A program made the translations under genes and the position numbers. From Neonectria sp. B-13 (lineage: Eukaryota > Ascomycota > Sordariomycetes > Hypocreales > Nectriaceae), in contig NOKP01000010.1 of NCBI GenBank assembly GCA_002682825.1, positions 806,001 through 870,000 of the forward strand: a stretch of DNA of 64,000 nt, in the 5' to 3' direction. The notes under the pieces were generated by a model, which saw only the letters and a list, made by a program, of their open reading frames with translations, ran no database searches and was not told where the DNA came from. This document shows positions 1 through 12,584 of this stretch, piece after piece (position 1 is the stretch's first letter; each line of letters opens with the position of its first letter).

Positions 1-413
1 ACACCCGGTCCGTTACAGGAGCGGATGGAAAGTGAGCGCAGCGAATCTCAGAAACATTCAGTCTCGTCAATGCTGTCAGAGGAGCCCCGACCGCCATCCC
101 AACACTCGGTCCCTTCCCATGCTACTGGTGAGGGCGAGCACCGACATCGACGGACACCCCCGACCGAGTCCAAGGTGCATGTTGTGGTGGAGGGAACGGC
201 ACGGTCGCGTGAGGGGACAGGGGAGGGTGCGGGAGCGTAATTTCTGGACGCGCTCCGTTCATTAATTAGCCCCACGCGCCCGTTGACCATTGCAAGAAAC
301 CTCGTACCCATCTGAGACCCCTATGCGCAACTGAGATGAAGAGCCATTCCATCGAAGGAAGAGAACGATTCATGTCTCAGATATTCCTCCTGAGAACGGA
401 CGGCTTGAGCCAT

Positions 414-473
<60 letters not shown>
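414..473. repeat. 60-nt poly-G homopolymer
   Basis: Sixty consecutive G bases on the plus strand, flanked by CAT and ATGTCC. Such a run could form G-quadruplexes. Long G runs are also a known failure mode of some sequencing chemistries and of gap filling, so the true length is uncertain. Confidence 0.9.
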
Positions 474-474
<1 letters not shown>

Positions 475-2600
475 TGTCCTGGGATTTACAGTACCAGGAA
501 CTGACGCATTGTTGGGTCTATCTGGGCTCTCAGGGCAGCCAGCTTTTGCTAATGAACACCAAACTTCGATTCTGAGCTCAATTTGTATTGCTAATGGTTC
601 TTTACTAAACGTTAGAGGTGGTGGGCGTATATCTGGGGATGGATTGCCATTTAATCATTTGGGACGGTCAGATCCCATAACTCACTGGAGGTCTAGAAGA
701 CGGCGAGTAAGGGCGAGCTTGTATTTTATTTTTACGGCATACACATATCTATCTAGTGGGAGGGAATGAAAAAGGACACGGATATAGCTCTGGACATGCG
801 GCATGACGGAAGGCCAGTTGAGAACGGGACAAAGCCACCAAGGACATGGATAGAAGGAGAGCGAGTCGGCTGGAACGGTTCCATGGATAACTGGGATGGG
901 ATAGATACCCTGTGGGCAATGCCTGGACGGGCAAAGCGAGAAATTAAAGGAGTTACACCTTCGGAAACAATGACAGTTGAATGACTCTCCTCTAGGTGAC
1001 ATGTCCGTCTTCTTTCGACTCGGTTGTTGTCGAGAGAATAGTAGATGCACTGCTAACTTACCTGGTTCCCGAAGCAGGCAAGACTGGAAGGCATAACTAT
1101 GCAGGCAGTCCTATTCGCACAGGCGGCCATGGAAAGCAGGACGTTTCGAGGGAACCGGCTAGATATTCGGCCAGATAGCATAGCAGTCAGCAGGCGGCTG
1201 CCCAACCGCGTGCAAGGCTTCAAGCCCAGGCAGGCCGAATCCAATGGCGTGCAGAGAGTGTATAGACTATTCGTACGTTGTGCTTGGCGCGTCGAGACGG
1301 GTGCAGAAGTGGCTGCTAGGGCAGGGATGCGGTCGTCGAAATGGGTCGGTGTGATGATCGATGAGGCGAGTGAGTTGTTGCTTCTGCATGTTGTGCATAA
1401 AGGTGGTATCCGGTACACGTACGGACAAGCTACTCGTTACGCCAGCCCACACACATGGCACCGGGCCAGCCCTTAGCAAGGGTCCAAGAGCGCGAGAGTA
1501 CGTATGTGTGCAGCCTCGCGTGAAGCTCGAAATGGGCGGCCAATCCCCGAGGGAGGCCCCTTGCCGGACGGGGCGGGTGAGGGGGGTGGATGGCGAAGGA
1601 GAGAGGTTGTTGGGATGGGAGATTACTGGCTGATGGAGAGAGACAGGGCGGAGGATCAAGTGCTTTGTTGAGGTTTGTCAACCATCGACGAAGTACGAAT
1701 AGGGAGGAAGCTGCACGGAGTCTGCACCGTCGTACTCAGCCTGGGCAGGTTGTATCTCGAGATGTCTCCCAGAGCGCAATGTCAACACGGCCGCCTCGGT
1801 GGATATAGGGCTGTACGCGAGCTGCGATGAACCAGGGGGGTTCGCTGTTGTTTCAGACCCGGCCTTTTCTTCTTGGTTTTCTTTTGCATGTGGGAATGGA
1901 TGAATGGGGCCAGTGGGAGTGCGAGTGGCGGAGGATGAGGGTGTGTGGCGTGTGAGCCTGCCGCATACAGTGCTGCTACCCGTAAGTACATACAGTGAGG
2001 TTTGGAAATGCCGGAAGATGGGTGGTGTTGATGCAGGTAGGGATGTTCTGATATGTATTCGTACCAGTAGTCTACATATCATGTGCAATGGTAGGTACTC
2101 CGTACTAAGGAAGCATGTAAGTGAGCGAGTGAGCCTGTATTAATTAGGCCGGGATTCAACTTCGTATCTAAAAAAGACGAGCAAAACACCCACGGGTGCA
2201 GGCAGTTTCAGCTCCCGCCGGAACCTGTCCCACCCGAACCCAGAGAGACAGACACAGAGAGAGAGCCGCCAAGAGAATTTATCACGCATTGCCATATGGC
2301 TTCCCCCATCCCGTCCTCGCAGGCCACATGCTATGCCCGCCGTCCCAAACAGGTCCGCGCCCCGAAACCGGGGTGCGCACACGCCGCCAGCCACAAAAAA
2401 CAATCAGCACAGAAAGAGAAATCACAATCACTTATCGCGCCCATCGCCAAGCCGCCGCATCGCATACGCGAGACGCATGTGCAGACGCAGATGTAGACGC
2501 GGCGCATCAGAACCAGCAACCTGCACCGTAGCACCACAGCACTACAGCGACTAGCACCAGCCCCAGTCAAACACCAGCCCTGGGTTTTGCCCGCGTGCGC

Positions 2601-2700
2601 CTCTTCTCTTCTTTTCTTTTCTTTTCTCTCCTCTCTTCTTTCCCTCTCCCCCCCTGCTCCTCCTCCTCCTCCTCCTCCTCCTCCTGCTGCTGCTGCTGCC
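2601..2700. repeat. Polypyrimidine tract and CTC/CTG triplet microsatellite
   Basis: About 50 bases of C/T-only sequence (CTTTT units) run into roughly nine tandem TCC triplets and then five TGC triplets, ending at 2700. Purine/pyrimidine strand asymmetry is complete over the first half. No coding frame here is credible. Confidence 0.85.
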
Positions 2701-4058
2701 ACCCGCCCCACACACATCCCGGAAGCCCTCTCGCCTCGAGTCGTCTCAAATAGGCAAAGCCACGACAGATGAAAAAGAAAGTCGAAGAAAAAAAGTAAAA
2801 ACAAGAAGAAAAACAACCCTGGAGCACACACACCCAGCCAGTAGGCGGTTCCCTCATCACGCCACAACACCCATGGGGCGGGGTACTTTTTCTTCCACCC
2901 TTCCCCTCTCACACTCCCGGGTCGTCCGGCCCCGGTCGGCAAAGCGGGCCTCCGGAGGCCGGGGCCAAAAGGATGGGGCGATGCGATGCGGCTCCGGCCA
3001 CGAGCCGAAAGTGGCAGTGCCACATCTAAACCAAAACGCCCATCCCGCCTCCCCGCGAGCCCACTGACACCTCGGTCTGAAGATCCCTGACCCATCGGGT
3101 GCGCCCTTCAACAAATGCCGAACATATGAGGGGGTTTCTCCCCCGGGCGGATGCGATTGCGATGGAGCCATTTCTTGCGTCGCATCTTCAAGCCACTCTT
3201 GAAACAATGCTACACCAGCCTCTTTGTTGACTTCTCAACAGTTCCCTAAACATCCCGAGACTCGACCTACACCCACGTAAGGCGCATGACAGCTCAATTC
3301 CCAAGTTGACCAATAATAATTAACACGTGAATTCGATTTTATATTATACCTCCTACTGTGTGGATATTATACCTTTCATGGTAAGGATATTAAGCGGCAT
3401 GTAGAGTAGGTAGCAGGTAGGTAGGCAGGCTTATAGATAGGGTGGTAGGTACTGGCTATGCGCTATGTACTATGTATGTACTCCAGGCCACATCGGCCCG
3501 CTCTCAACTCTTGACAGTACACCCTGGGTATTTCGACTTCGTCATCAGAATCGAGTGCCGCTATGTTGCAACAACCATCGACTCCATCTCATTGTACATC
3601 GATCCGTGGACTGTACGCTATGCACTAATCCATCGTATCATCTCGTCCCATTTCGGAAAAAAACCAAAAACCCAATGAAAACGGGGGTAACAAATAAAAC
3701 CATCGTGCCAGGAGGGGGGTATATAGAATTAGGTTCCATGGCCCCAAACGATAACCGCCCAACAAAAAAGACAACTCCGTCACTCTTGAGTCTCGCACCC
3801 GTGACGCGGCGTTTGGCCAGCTAACAAAGGAAAAAGCGCCTGTATAGGCCAGTGGTTCCTCAGAGGCCGCAGCATGAGGATAGGGGAAGGGGGCATTGGG
3901 GTATTGGGTATGGGGGTATCGAGTGGTTCGCAAAAGATAACAAACAAGTAGTACCCGGAGGCTCACTTTTCGTGAAGCTGCTCCATGCACGTGTACAAAG
4001 GGAATTGACAAAGAAAAATCGTTGCCCGTCAGGGTGTAGTAGATGGCAGAAAAGCTTG

Positions 4059-7000
4059 CTAGGCCTTCTTCTTGCCGTGATGCGTCTTCCACTCTGCCTT
4101 CATCACTTTCAATAGGAGATCTTCGTCTTGGATCGGGATCGACGATGTCAATGCTTTCATGGCATTTTCAAAGTCCGAGTCCAATAGCACTTCACGTAAT
4201 GCCTGGGCGAGGGCCGCACTCGTTGCGTGCAGGACATCGTACTCGCCCGTCTTTGGAGGTTCCGTAGCTTCTGATGGCTCTGAAGCGGAGTCGCCAGAGG
4301 TAGAGGAGTTGTTCCCGAGTAGGAGGAACACGTCCCATACTCGTAGCTGAACCGCGAACGGGATCGACAGGTTAAAGAGCGTTAGGTACCATCGGGTACC
4401 GTACGCAGTGGTGTCGATACACAGCTCGTCCTGTGGGTATGTCAGCATATTCCATCTTCAGGGCATCGCGCATGGGGTTTTCACATACCAGCTTTTTGGC
4501 GACTTCCATGTTGAGCCAGTTGTCGTTGAAGTCCTTCATGGCAGCCATAAGCTCCTCGAAACCCGGCCGGTAGAGTCGAGCAAGCCCACGTAGCTGCCAC
4601 AAACGTACGACCATGACAAAGCATTTTTCCTCGTCAAAGTAGCACAGAAGCGTCGCTACCAGCGATGCCATTCCCTGGACATAGCCCGTCTCCGGGAAAT
4701 AGATGGAGATGGCGTGGAGGACGCGAAACATGAGACGCTGGCCCCCACGATACCGTCGCCGAAACATGATATGCCGACTGATTGTCCGGGGAACATCCAG
4801 GTCGATCTGAACATCGTCTGGTGAGCTCCGTAGCTGAAGTTTGTGAAAGTCGATGATCATCTCCTCCTCTGTTGCAGAATCGTCGTGGTCTTTAGCACTC
4901 GTAGCAAGAAACGACCACCAAGCAGCTCCCCGCCATCGGTCGGGAATGCCTTTCCATGTCCTCTCGATGAGCTTCGGGTTCTGAACGTCGAACTCGAACC
5001 CCATGCCTTGGCCCTCGCCGTCCATATGGACGCTCTTGGCCATCCTCCTCCACTTTTCGGACCTCTCCACCTCCTTCTTCTTCATCACTTCGTTAATTCT
5101 CTCCGCCTTCACCTCATCCACAATATCTTGCAGGCTGAGAGACGTGTTGAGCATGTCTCCCGCCTCATCCATCCATCGCCGATCACGGTTGTGCGGCAAT
5201 AGGTTACTGGCCTGGCGAATCACGGATCTGGACGACCGGAGCGACGGCGACACAGACATCTCGGATGCCTGCGTGTTGAGAGACCGGGCAGACACCTTCC
5301 TGGTGGGTGTGCGCCGGCCGCCGTAGTGCACCGAGAGGCCGTTCAGATCTCGCTTCTGGAGGACGCTGCGCTTTTTCCTAGGCGAGCCTGGGAGCGACCT
5401 GGATTCCGACTGGGTACTTTCCCTCGGCGGCGGAGGTGGGGGCAGCGTGATGAAGCCATATCGGTCAACACGAGCCCCGTCCAGGTCGTTCCAATCCTCC
5501 AGGCCATCAGTGTATTCATGCTGCGACTTGGGCAGATCGTAGTGAAGGAACGAAGAACTTCCAGAGTCGCGAACAGCCTGCGCGGGCGCCAGACTTGCGG
5601 GAGCGCTAGGAAGCAGGGGATGTCAGCATTAAACACGGTTCGAGGTTGCGACACGGGACAATAAGGAAACCATACGGGTCATCGTCGTTCTCCGACGGCG
5701 CCTCGGGAGTCGGTTCGAGGCGCTCGCAGTACGAGCGTCTTGAACCAGGCTCGCCATGGGGGCCATCGCCAACAGTATAGAGCGATCTCACCTTTTGAGA
5801 TTCCTTCTCCACGTCGGCGGCCAAGACACGAATGTCGGGGGGCGACATCAAGCCGCCTGGAGACACAGTGGCCTCGGCATGTTTATCATCGGTGTCGGTA
5901 TCGACCGTTCCGTTGCTGGGGCGCGCCGGGGATTGCGACGCGGGAGTGGTAGGCGTGGTGGGAGTGGGCGTGGTGCGTCCGTCTTCAGGAGTCGCAGGGG
6001 CAGTAGGAGTGTCGGATTTCTGTGAGTCGAGGGCCACGCCGTCTTGAGCGCCAAACATGATGCTGCCACGGTTGGTAAAGTAGACCGAGGTCAGGAAATA
6101 ATCATCGTCGAGGAGGCTGTCGCTGGGGATGGACACGTCGAGGGGGATAAAGGGTTGATGGTGATCGGCCGCGTGGGTGGTAGTTGAGGTGGAGGCCGAA
6201 TCACGCCTGTGCCAGAAGCGGGAAGCGGGTTTGGGGGACGAAGATAGCGCGTGCTTCTCCTGCTTCTGCTGCTGCTTCTGTTGCTGCTTGGTGAGCTTAG
6301 GCCTCGTGGTGGCGGTAGCAGCATCGGTAGTGGGCTTGGGGGGGCCCTCCACGCTAGCCTTAGCAGACATAGTGTTGGACTTGGCCGTCCGCGATGTGCC
6401 GGGGACGGCGGTGGAGGCGGTTGGGGCCCCTGAGCCCTCTGAGCCCTCTGAGCCCTCTGCCTCTGAGTCCTCTGGCGATTGGGGAGCGGAGCCCCGCCAC
6501 AGGGGTTGTATGGGCGCTAGGACCTGCGTCAAGCTCGGTGCCCGGAAGCGCGACCCCGACCGCAGGCTGATACCTTTGACGAATTTGCGGGAGGAAGACG
6601 AAAACGACGAGCGCGGCGACGACGACGCTGACGGCGACAAAGGCGATGCAGACTCGGCCGCCGCCGAAGAGGACGGGGAGCACGGGGTTTTGACCTTGGA
6701 CGAGGTTACGGGGATGGGCTGGCAAGGCGTAGTGACAGCGGACGAGTGAGACGCTGGAGGCTCCGTGGAACAGCCAGCGTTGGCCACGACTGACGACGGC
6801 ACGCTCGACATGGAGCACATGGACGTCAGTGCCGCCTTGATGCTATTCTCGTCCATGAATGGGTCGTCCATTTGGAACACCGTTGTCGATACGGGGGGCA
6901 CCATGACAAGGGTAGCCGAGCTCAGGCCCTTGCAGGCCCGGTCGCACGTCGGTTCCTGGCACTCGTCCTCGCCGTCCTCCTCGTGAATCGTCGACGTCGC

Positions 7001-7366
7001 CGTCGAATTGGTTCGTGCAACGCCCGAGTCACGCTTCCACTCCTCCGCAATCGAGGTCGGGATCCGGGGAGATGACGAGGGCGTCGAAGCAGCAGAGCGC
7101 AGGGCCGGGTGCTCCTCGGTGGGCGGCGAGATCGCGGACAACGGAGGCGCTACCACAATGGGGTGGTGTGAATGGTAAGAAGAGGCCGACGAGGTGGTCG
7201 AGGTCGAGGGTCGGCGTGAGGACCGGATCGAGTTTCGCGAGACAAAGGGGATGGGAGGTTCTGCCTGTACCGTCTTCTCGTACCTCAACGCCACTAGGCC
7301 TGCGTCGCTGCCAAAGGTAGCTCTGCGCACAGTCGAGTGGCTTCCGCGTCGTGAGCTGGGAAACAT
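4059..7366 (-). CDS. TBC-domain Rab GTPase-activating protein
   Basis: Predicted 1059 aa from three exons, complement(4059..4430, 4489..5605, 5676..7366); introns of 58 and 70 bp have GT..AG ends (donors GTATGT and GTATGG) and keep frame. TBC domains stimulate GTP hydrolysis on Rab proteins in membrane traffic. The domain spans about residues 780-980, beginning near the IPDRWRGAAWW segment. It keeps both catalytic fingers: the arginine in IDLDVPR and the glutamine in GYVQG, so it should be active. The first 560 or so residues are Ser/Pro/Thr-rich and disordered, with a KQQQKQQQK stretch and EGS repeats (plus-strand 6428-6460). The C-terminus ends in a lysine-rich HHGKKKA. The start MFPSSRRGS at 7366 is chosen because the in-frame sequence upstream (open to 8059) looks like a leader. 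The exact Rab substrate cannot be told from sequence. Confidence 0.88.
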
Positions 7367-8220
7367 GGCGTCTCGTTCGGCGTCAATGTGGCTGTGATGG
7401 TGTCTTAACGATGTTGGCGAGCTGGGATCTAGCCCCTGCCAAAATCTGCCCGAAGGCGGGTTGCACCGTTGGGGAAGAAGTTCCAAGATCGATCGAGTTG
7501 GCTCCTTCCGAGAAATAGGTCTGGGTTCCTGGATTGGAGTCGAGTGCCGTATGAACGGGGCAAATAGACCCAACAAGTGACGAATGTTGGCTAAACTGGC
7601 AAGTTGAGCTTGCTGGCTTGGTTCGTGGTCGAAGCGGCGTGTAAGTGAGGCTGTGAGACCCTGGTAGGTGTTGCAAAGGGCCACAGGCGAGAGAGGGAGG
7701 AATGCAACAGCAGATGAAAGAGGAAGAGGTGAGGAGGCCGAGCAGTGAAATAGAAACAAAGCGACCCGAGGGACGTTTTCTCGGGAAGCTGAGTCACAAG
7801 GCACGAGCTTCTGATTCAGAAGTCCGGGACCGAAGAGAGAACAAAGACCCTGAGGGAGAAGTCGGAAGGTGCAGAGGCTGGGCCGTGACGGTGAGCCCAA
7901 ATCGAGGGAGACAATGACGGAGCTCTCAGACACAAGGCTGCCGGGGCGGTCAGGTCTCTCGGGCGATCTCAGGACCCAGGGCGGGAAGCGACGGGGCGTG
8001 GGATGAGACAAGACAATCTGAAGAGACTCGGGCAATTCGAGGACGGCGGCAGTTGGCAAATTCGGAGGCGAATGTGGATGTGAATGTGGATGTGAATCAA
8101 AGAATCAAAGAATCAGAGAATCAGAGAATCAGAGAGCAAACATTGAACAAAAGCCAAGGCACGCCGAAAGCAAGGTGCAGACACGAAAGAAGAGACGAGA
8201 AAGGTAAGTAGAGACGGGTC
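7367..8220 (-). other. Probable 5' leader and promoter of the TBC gene
   Basis: The frame of the TBC protein remains open for 231 codons upstream of the chosen ATG (to 8059). Its translation is mixed in composition and has no recognisable domain, so I treat it as leader; an N-terminally extended isoform is possible. At 8080-8136 there are tandem short repeats (GTGGATGTGAAT, then five AATCARAG units). Confidence 0.45.
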
Positions 8221-8772
8221 CAAGAGAGAGAGAGGTGGTGGAGCGCGCGACCGTCAAGCGTGCCTTATACATAATTCAATATTCTACTTGCTACCTGATT
8301 TTTTAGCATCATTCATGGATGGGCAATTGCAAGTTGCAGCGCGGTGCAGCCAAGCTTGCTTGTTAGTCCCGGTTCCCCCATCCCGGCCCCCGTCCCCGTC
8401 CACAAAGGCCGAAAAAGAAGGGTGGATGCGGATGCGGTGGATGCGGAAACCCTGGGCATGGCGAACGAGACATGGCCGTCCAGCAACCAGCAACAGCCAC
8501 ATCACCCACCGCCTCCCAACGTCTCCAATGTCTCCAAGGTCTCCGAGGTCTCCGTTGGCCTACGTGACAGGGTCTCGGCTGTCTTAGTCTCCCGCCAGGC
8601 CCCGCGGCCCAGTTGCGAGCGAGCATGCGGCGCGGCGCCCGACGGGAGACCATGAGACAAGACAGACGGTGAAAGCAAGCCCTCGCACGCAAGTCGTTTG
8701 ACATACACAGACACACTGGCGCACGCGCTGGCCACTGGCCTCTGGCACCCACGCACACGCACACAAACACAC

Positions 8773-8802
8773 GCATACATGCATACATACATACATACAC
8801 AC
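8773..8802. repeat. CATA tetranucleotide microsatellite
   Basis: Tandem CATA units grading into CA repeats. It is intergenic. Confidence 0.8.
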
Positions 8803-9394
8803 ACGGCCGGCCGGGGCCCTGCCTGCTTCCTGTGGCCGTCTACTAGTAGCCCTGAGGTGGCCTGGGCGACTTCAGGGCACCTCTCACCGCACCCGCTGCG
8901 CACCCGCTCCGCTCCGCATTGATGAACCCAGCACCAGACCACACGGTCGATATCCTTCCTACGCAGTTGTCCGCACAGCTCCTCTGTACAGTAAAACAGG
9001 AGGAACATGTTGGCTGGGGCGGCACGGCGTCTGGCAATTGGGTCACGTCCACCGAGAGCTGGTGCGAGTTACAACACATCGATGCAGGCACGCAACGCAA
9101 AGCAACGCAACCCCCCCGGCCACGGCCGCGCCCAGCTACCACCTTGCCACCCTGCGCTCATTCAATGGGCGGGCATTACTCGCCTTGATACATACGGTGC
9201 CGTTCCGTACCGGAGGAAGAGTCAAGACAGCCATTTGCAACTAGAGGAACTGGGTCGGCCGGTACGTAGCGCGCCCAGGTCTCCACTGGCACGTGCAACC
9301 ACCACTCACACACCGTCGAACACGACACAGCACAGTACAGCACACAACACACAAGCGGAACGCATCGGCACCTAACCAGGGGGGCAAAGCCTGA

Positions 9395-9417
9395 GTACCT
9401 AATTAGGTACGAAGTAC
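9395..9417. repeat. 16-bp perfect palindrome fused to a GTACGAAGTAC motif
   Basis: GTACCTAATTAGGTAC (9395-9410) is a perfect palindrome; its last GTAC is also the first half of GTACGAAGTAC (9407-9417), an 11-mer that recurs elsewhere in the window. Function unknown. Confidence 0.7.
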
Positions 9418-10069
9418 TCAATCAGGGCAATAGGGGAGAATGAAGGAAGAAGAAAACCACATGAACGTGTGAGGTATTCAGCAAGGAACACGTAGAGAAG
9501 GGGACAACTGGAGACAACCCTGTGTCGAATGTCGATGTCGATATCAACGCCCCACTGCACTGGAATGCAGGGCACATAACAGCAACACGGCCGATACAGG
9601 ACCTAACCAAACGGAAAACGCCTGTGGGCGTTTTAGTTTCACTGACGGCACGCCAACCTGCCTATTGTCAGCAATTCCTCCGTTTCCTGGCTGCAAGGGA
9701 GACGAAGAAACTTTTCTCAGCCAGATAACGGAGGCGGCGTCAAAAAGACGCCGGGAGAAAAAGTGGCCCCTGGCCTGTCTGCCCGTCTTGGCCCTGGCCT
9801 TGTGGGTCTGGGGGCCAGTCGCCCTGCTTTTTTTTCTCTTGTTCTCTGAATCTCTTTGGCTGGAGCATTTTCCGCCTTGTCTCTAGCTCATGGCGGGTTT
9901 TTCTGACATGTCCTCCCTCCCATTCTCCATTCAGCTTTGAGAGATCCGCTTTGTTGGGCTTATGACCTATCATTGACACGACGAAGATGGGGGTGGGTAG
10001 CGCCCCGCCGATACGGGGGTCTGCAAGGTACCCGCACTTGACCACACCACCTTCAACCCAGAGAGACAG

Positions 10070-10110
10070 ACACACGCACGCACACACACACACACACGCA
10101 CACGCACGCA
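10070..10110. repeat. CA dinucleotide microsatellite
   Basis: Mostly uninterrupted CA repeats with a few CG substitutions. It is intergenic. Confidence 0.85.
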
Positions 10111-12150
10111 AAACGCAAGACCACCACAAACATGCTGCCTACACCAGTTGCAGGATGACAAACCAACCGACGGCGAAACAAAACAAGGGAGGCAAGGACG
10201 CAATTCCTTGTGTTTATCCGAAATTGTTTGCCCGTCTTATACACATATGACAGCGTGTAATGTTTACAGGTACACGGCATGGTGACATGCATGTTTGATG
10301 CACCTACAGATACTAGCATCTGCAAGACTGCCAGGTGCCACTTCCTGTCAGTGTCAGTGTCAGAGCGTCCATCTACTGGAAACTTCAAGCAGCCAGACAA
10401 GCAATGCTGAGCAAACAAAGGAGCCAAGCTCCATGGCTGGCGTCTTCTCTTTTGGTTCTCTCCTCAGCATTGTTTCCTCGTCTTTGTCCTTGTCTTTGTC
10501 TTGCTTTCTGTTTCTGGGTCAGAGTCTCAGCCCCCACCTGGGTTTCTCCATCTTGGCTCCGCCTGTCCCTGACAACGCAGCTACTGATGCCCGATGCTCA
10601 AGCAGGTGACCCCTTAATACAATTTTGCTATCGTGGACGGACACAAATTTCCAGCTGGGGTTCACTCTTGCTATTGTTGTCCCTGTTCTGCTATTACGTG
10701 TACGCAGATCGGCACGATCTTCCCCGCAAGGCTGGGCACCTCGCCGGGAACCACATACAAGGTAGACTGGTGCAGTAGATACGTAGGTAGCTCAAGAAGA
10801 GATGTTCATGCTGCCATATAATCGGAACACCAGACAAGACCCTGCTTAGTTCTTGCTCGTCTCACTTTCACTGGCACCGTACGGAATACTTTACAGGGGG
10901 CACATCGCACGCTGTTCTGCTTTCCTAGCAGTCTGTCTACCCTATGTCTTGTGACCGGCCAGATTAAACCTAGAATCTGCCCTAATTGCGGAAGGAAAAG
11001 AAGCAACGGGGAAAGACAGCAACCCCAGCCTAGTCCCCGGTCCCGGTCCCAGGATCAGCGAGCTAGACCGGGGAGGTACTCGGGCGCCATCAAGATGCTG
11101 TTGGTTGATGGTAGTTAGTGGAGTGGAGTTTGAAAAAGAAAGTAAGAAAGGAATTGCCAAAAGGTCTTGCACACACAAGAAACTGCTCGTTCGAAGCCGC
11201 GAAGTGAAAACAAGGTTGTGCGACAAAACTCCTTCAAGGAGTCAATCACCACCGCCCCATCTGCAATTCTCGAGTGTATTAGGTTGCTGCAATCCTTCGT
11301 CCGTACTTCGTACCACGCAGCACATCCCCAACTTCATTCCCAATTCCTCCTGCTTGACCTCTCCCGAAGAGCCAGGGCCTCGCCAAACCCCAGGGCATTT
11401 GTGATCCATTCGCCCTGACGTGGCACCTCAACGCCAACGCATCCCATCGTGAATGCCCGGGGATTGGTGCCACCCCCGGCTCATGCCCCGGTTCATCCCA
11501 CCCATCGCGTGGTAGTGGAGTTTTGGGGGGTTGAAAGGTGTGGGAGGGGCGGTGAGATCTCTCTTTTTCCCTCTCGTGTCTTTCTCTCATCTGCACCCGG
11601 TGAGCTCTTTTTTTTTCTTTCGCCTCCCAACCACCCGGGAATAGGTAGCGTAGCTACTCCGTACATAGCGTCTGGAGGGAGCGGCATGGATCAGGGGGCA
11701 TAGGAAGGAGGGTCGCCTCGTGGGAGACGGCGCCGGGTTGCGGCAGCGCCGTTGTCCCCGGGATATGCCAACTGTTGAGTGCATGCATTGGCGGCCAGAA
11801 ATCGCGTCCGTGGTGGGCGCGCGAAGCATCCAATGGCTTTCTCACCGTGTCCGAGGTACGAATAGACGTGCCGTTCTCGTGCGTACCTGGATCTGTCGTC
11901 CCAGTTGGGGCGCATTACTGCATCGCCGTCACTAAAAGGCATCGCCACCTCCCTCTCTCAGTCACCGGTGAAGCCAGATCAGGTCAGTACTCAACCGCGG
12001 CTGGCACGCGCTGGCACGGACCAGAGCGAGTGCTATGTAGGATGCATCGGAATGGTATCATGGGCTAGATATTCCCCTCAATACGCTCGTGCTGAGTTAT
12101 TCAATCTCAACGCTAACCCCTCTCTATCTCGTCTGCTTCGGCTCCAGCTT

Positions 12151-12186
12151 CAGCTTCCGCCTCAGCTTCCGCCTCAGCTTCCGTTT
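12151..12186. repeat. Three tandem copies of a 12-bp unit
   Basis: CAGCTTCCGCCT occurs twice in tandem, followed by a third copy with a TTT ending. It lies about 400 bp beyond the stop codon of the DIL/ankyrin gene. Confidence 0.75.
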
Positions 12187-12584
12187 CTCCTTTGTCCGTG
12201 CCTCTCCATCTGTCCAATCCCGCCTGCCTCGGACCTGCGCTCCCGTCCCTGCGGTACCCTGCCGCCTTGACGTTTTGCTTCTGTTTCCCCAACTTGCCGG
12301 CTCTCCCGCTGTCCAAAGTCATGGCCCCTTGCAGCTTGCATCGCAAATTTTCAAGCCTTGTCGAATCATCTCGATGCGGTGGCGCCTGGGAGTCCTCGCT
12401 GGTCCTGCTCAGTCCTGCCTCATGCACGTACACTTTTGCCCCTTGTACTCGTTGACTGACAGCGACTCGAGTCCCAGCTGGATAGACGCTGTCACGCCGA
12501 TTTCCCTCCTTTTCAGCGCCATCTCCAGCGTCCCCCGGATTGGGTAACTATACACGATCACTGTCTCCTGATCTGGGTTCCTTG

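Larger units (their letters stand above)
1..4058. other. Intergenic region, no gene supported
   Basis: No open frame here resembles a known protein; the frames present are short, overlap on both strands and are rich in low-complexity residues. It holds a 60-nt G run (414-473), a pyrimidine tract with CTC/CTG triplets (2601-2700) and GTAC-rich motifs (for example 2095-2105). The last several hundred bases probably include the 3' UTR of the TBC gene that ends at 4059 on the minus strand. Confidence 0.6.
8221..12584. other. Intergenic region, no gene supported
   Basis: Frames up to about 170 codons exist on both strands, but all are low-complexity or overlap stronger alternatives, with no known domain and no plausible intron-joined extension. 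The stretch carries CATA and CA microsatellites (8773-8802, 10070-10110), a 16-bp palindrome (9395-9410), two small hairpins (9615-9634, 9736-9752) and three 12-bp tandem copies (12151-12186). Confidence 0.55.

Noticed and set aside
2331..3095. 254-codon minus-strand frame
   Set aside because: Length is driven by the CTC/CTG microsatellite and pyrimidine tract (poly-Gly/Glu/Lys translation). No recognisable protein segment.
10335..10778. Hydrophobic 147-codon frame that could look like a membrane protein
   Set aside because: Hydrophobicity comes from CTTTGTCCTTGTC-type pyrimidine repeats, which translate to Leu/Ser/Cys runs. No conserved pattern or start context.
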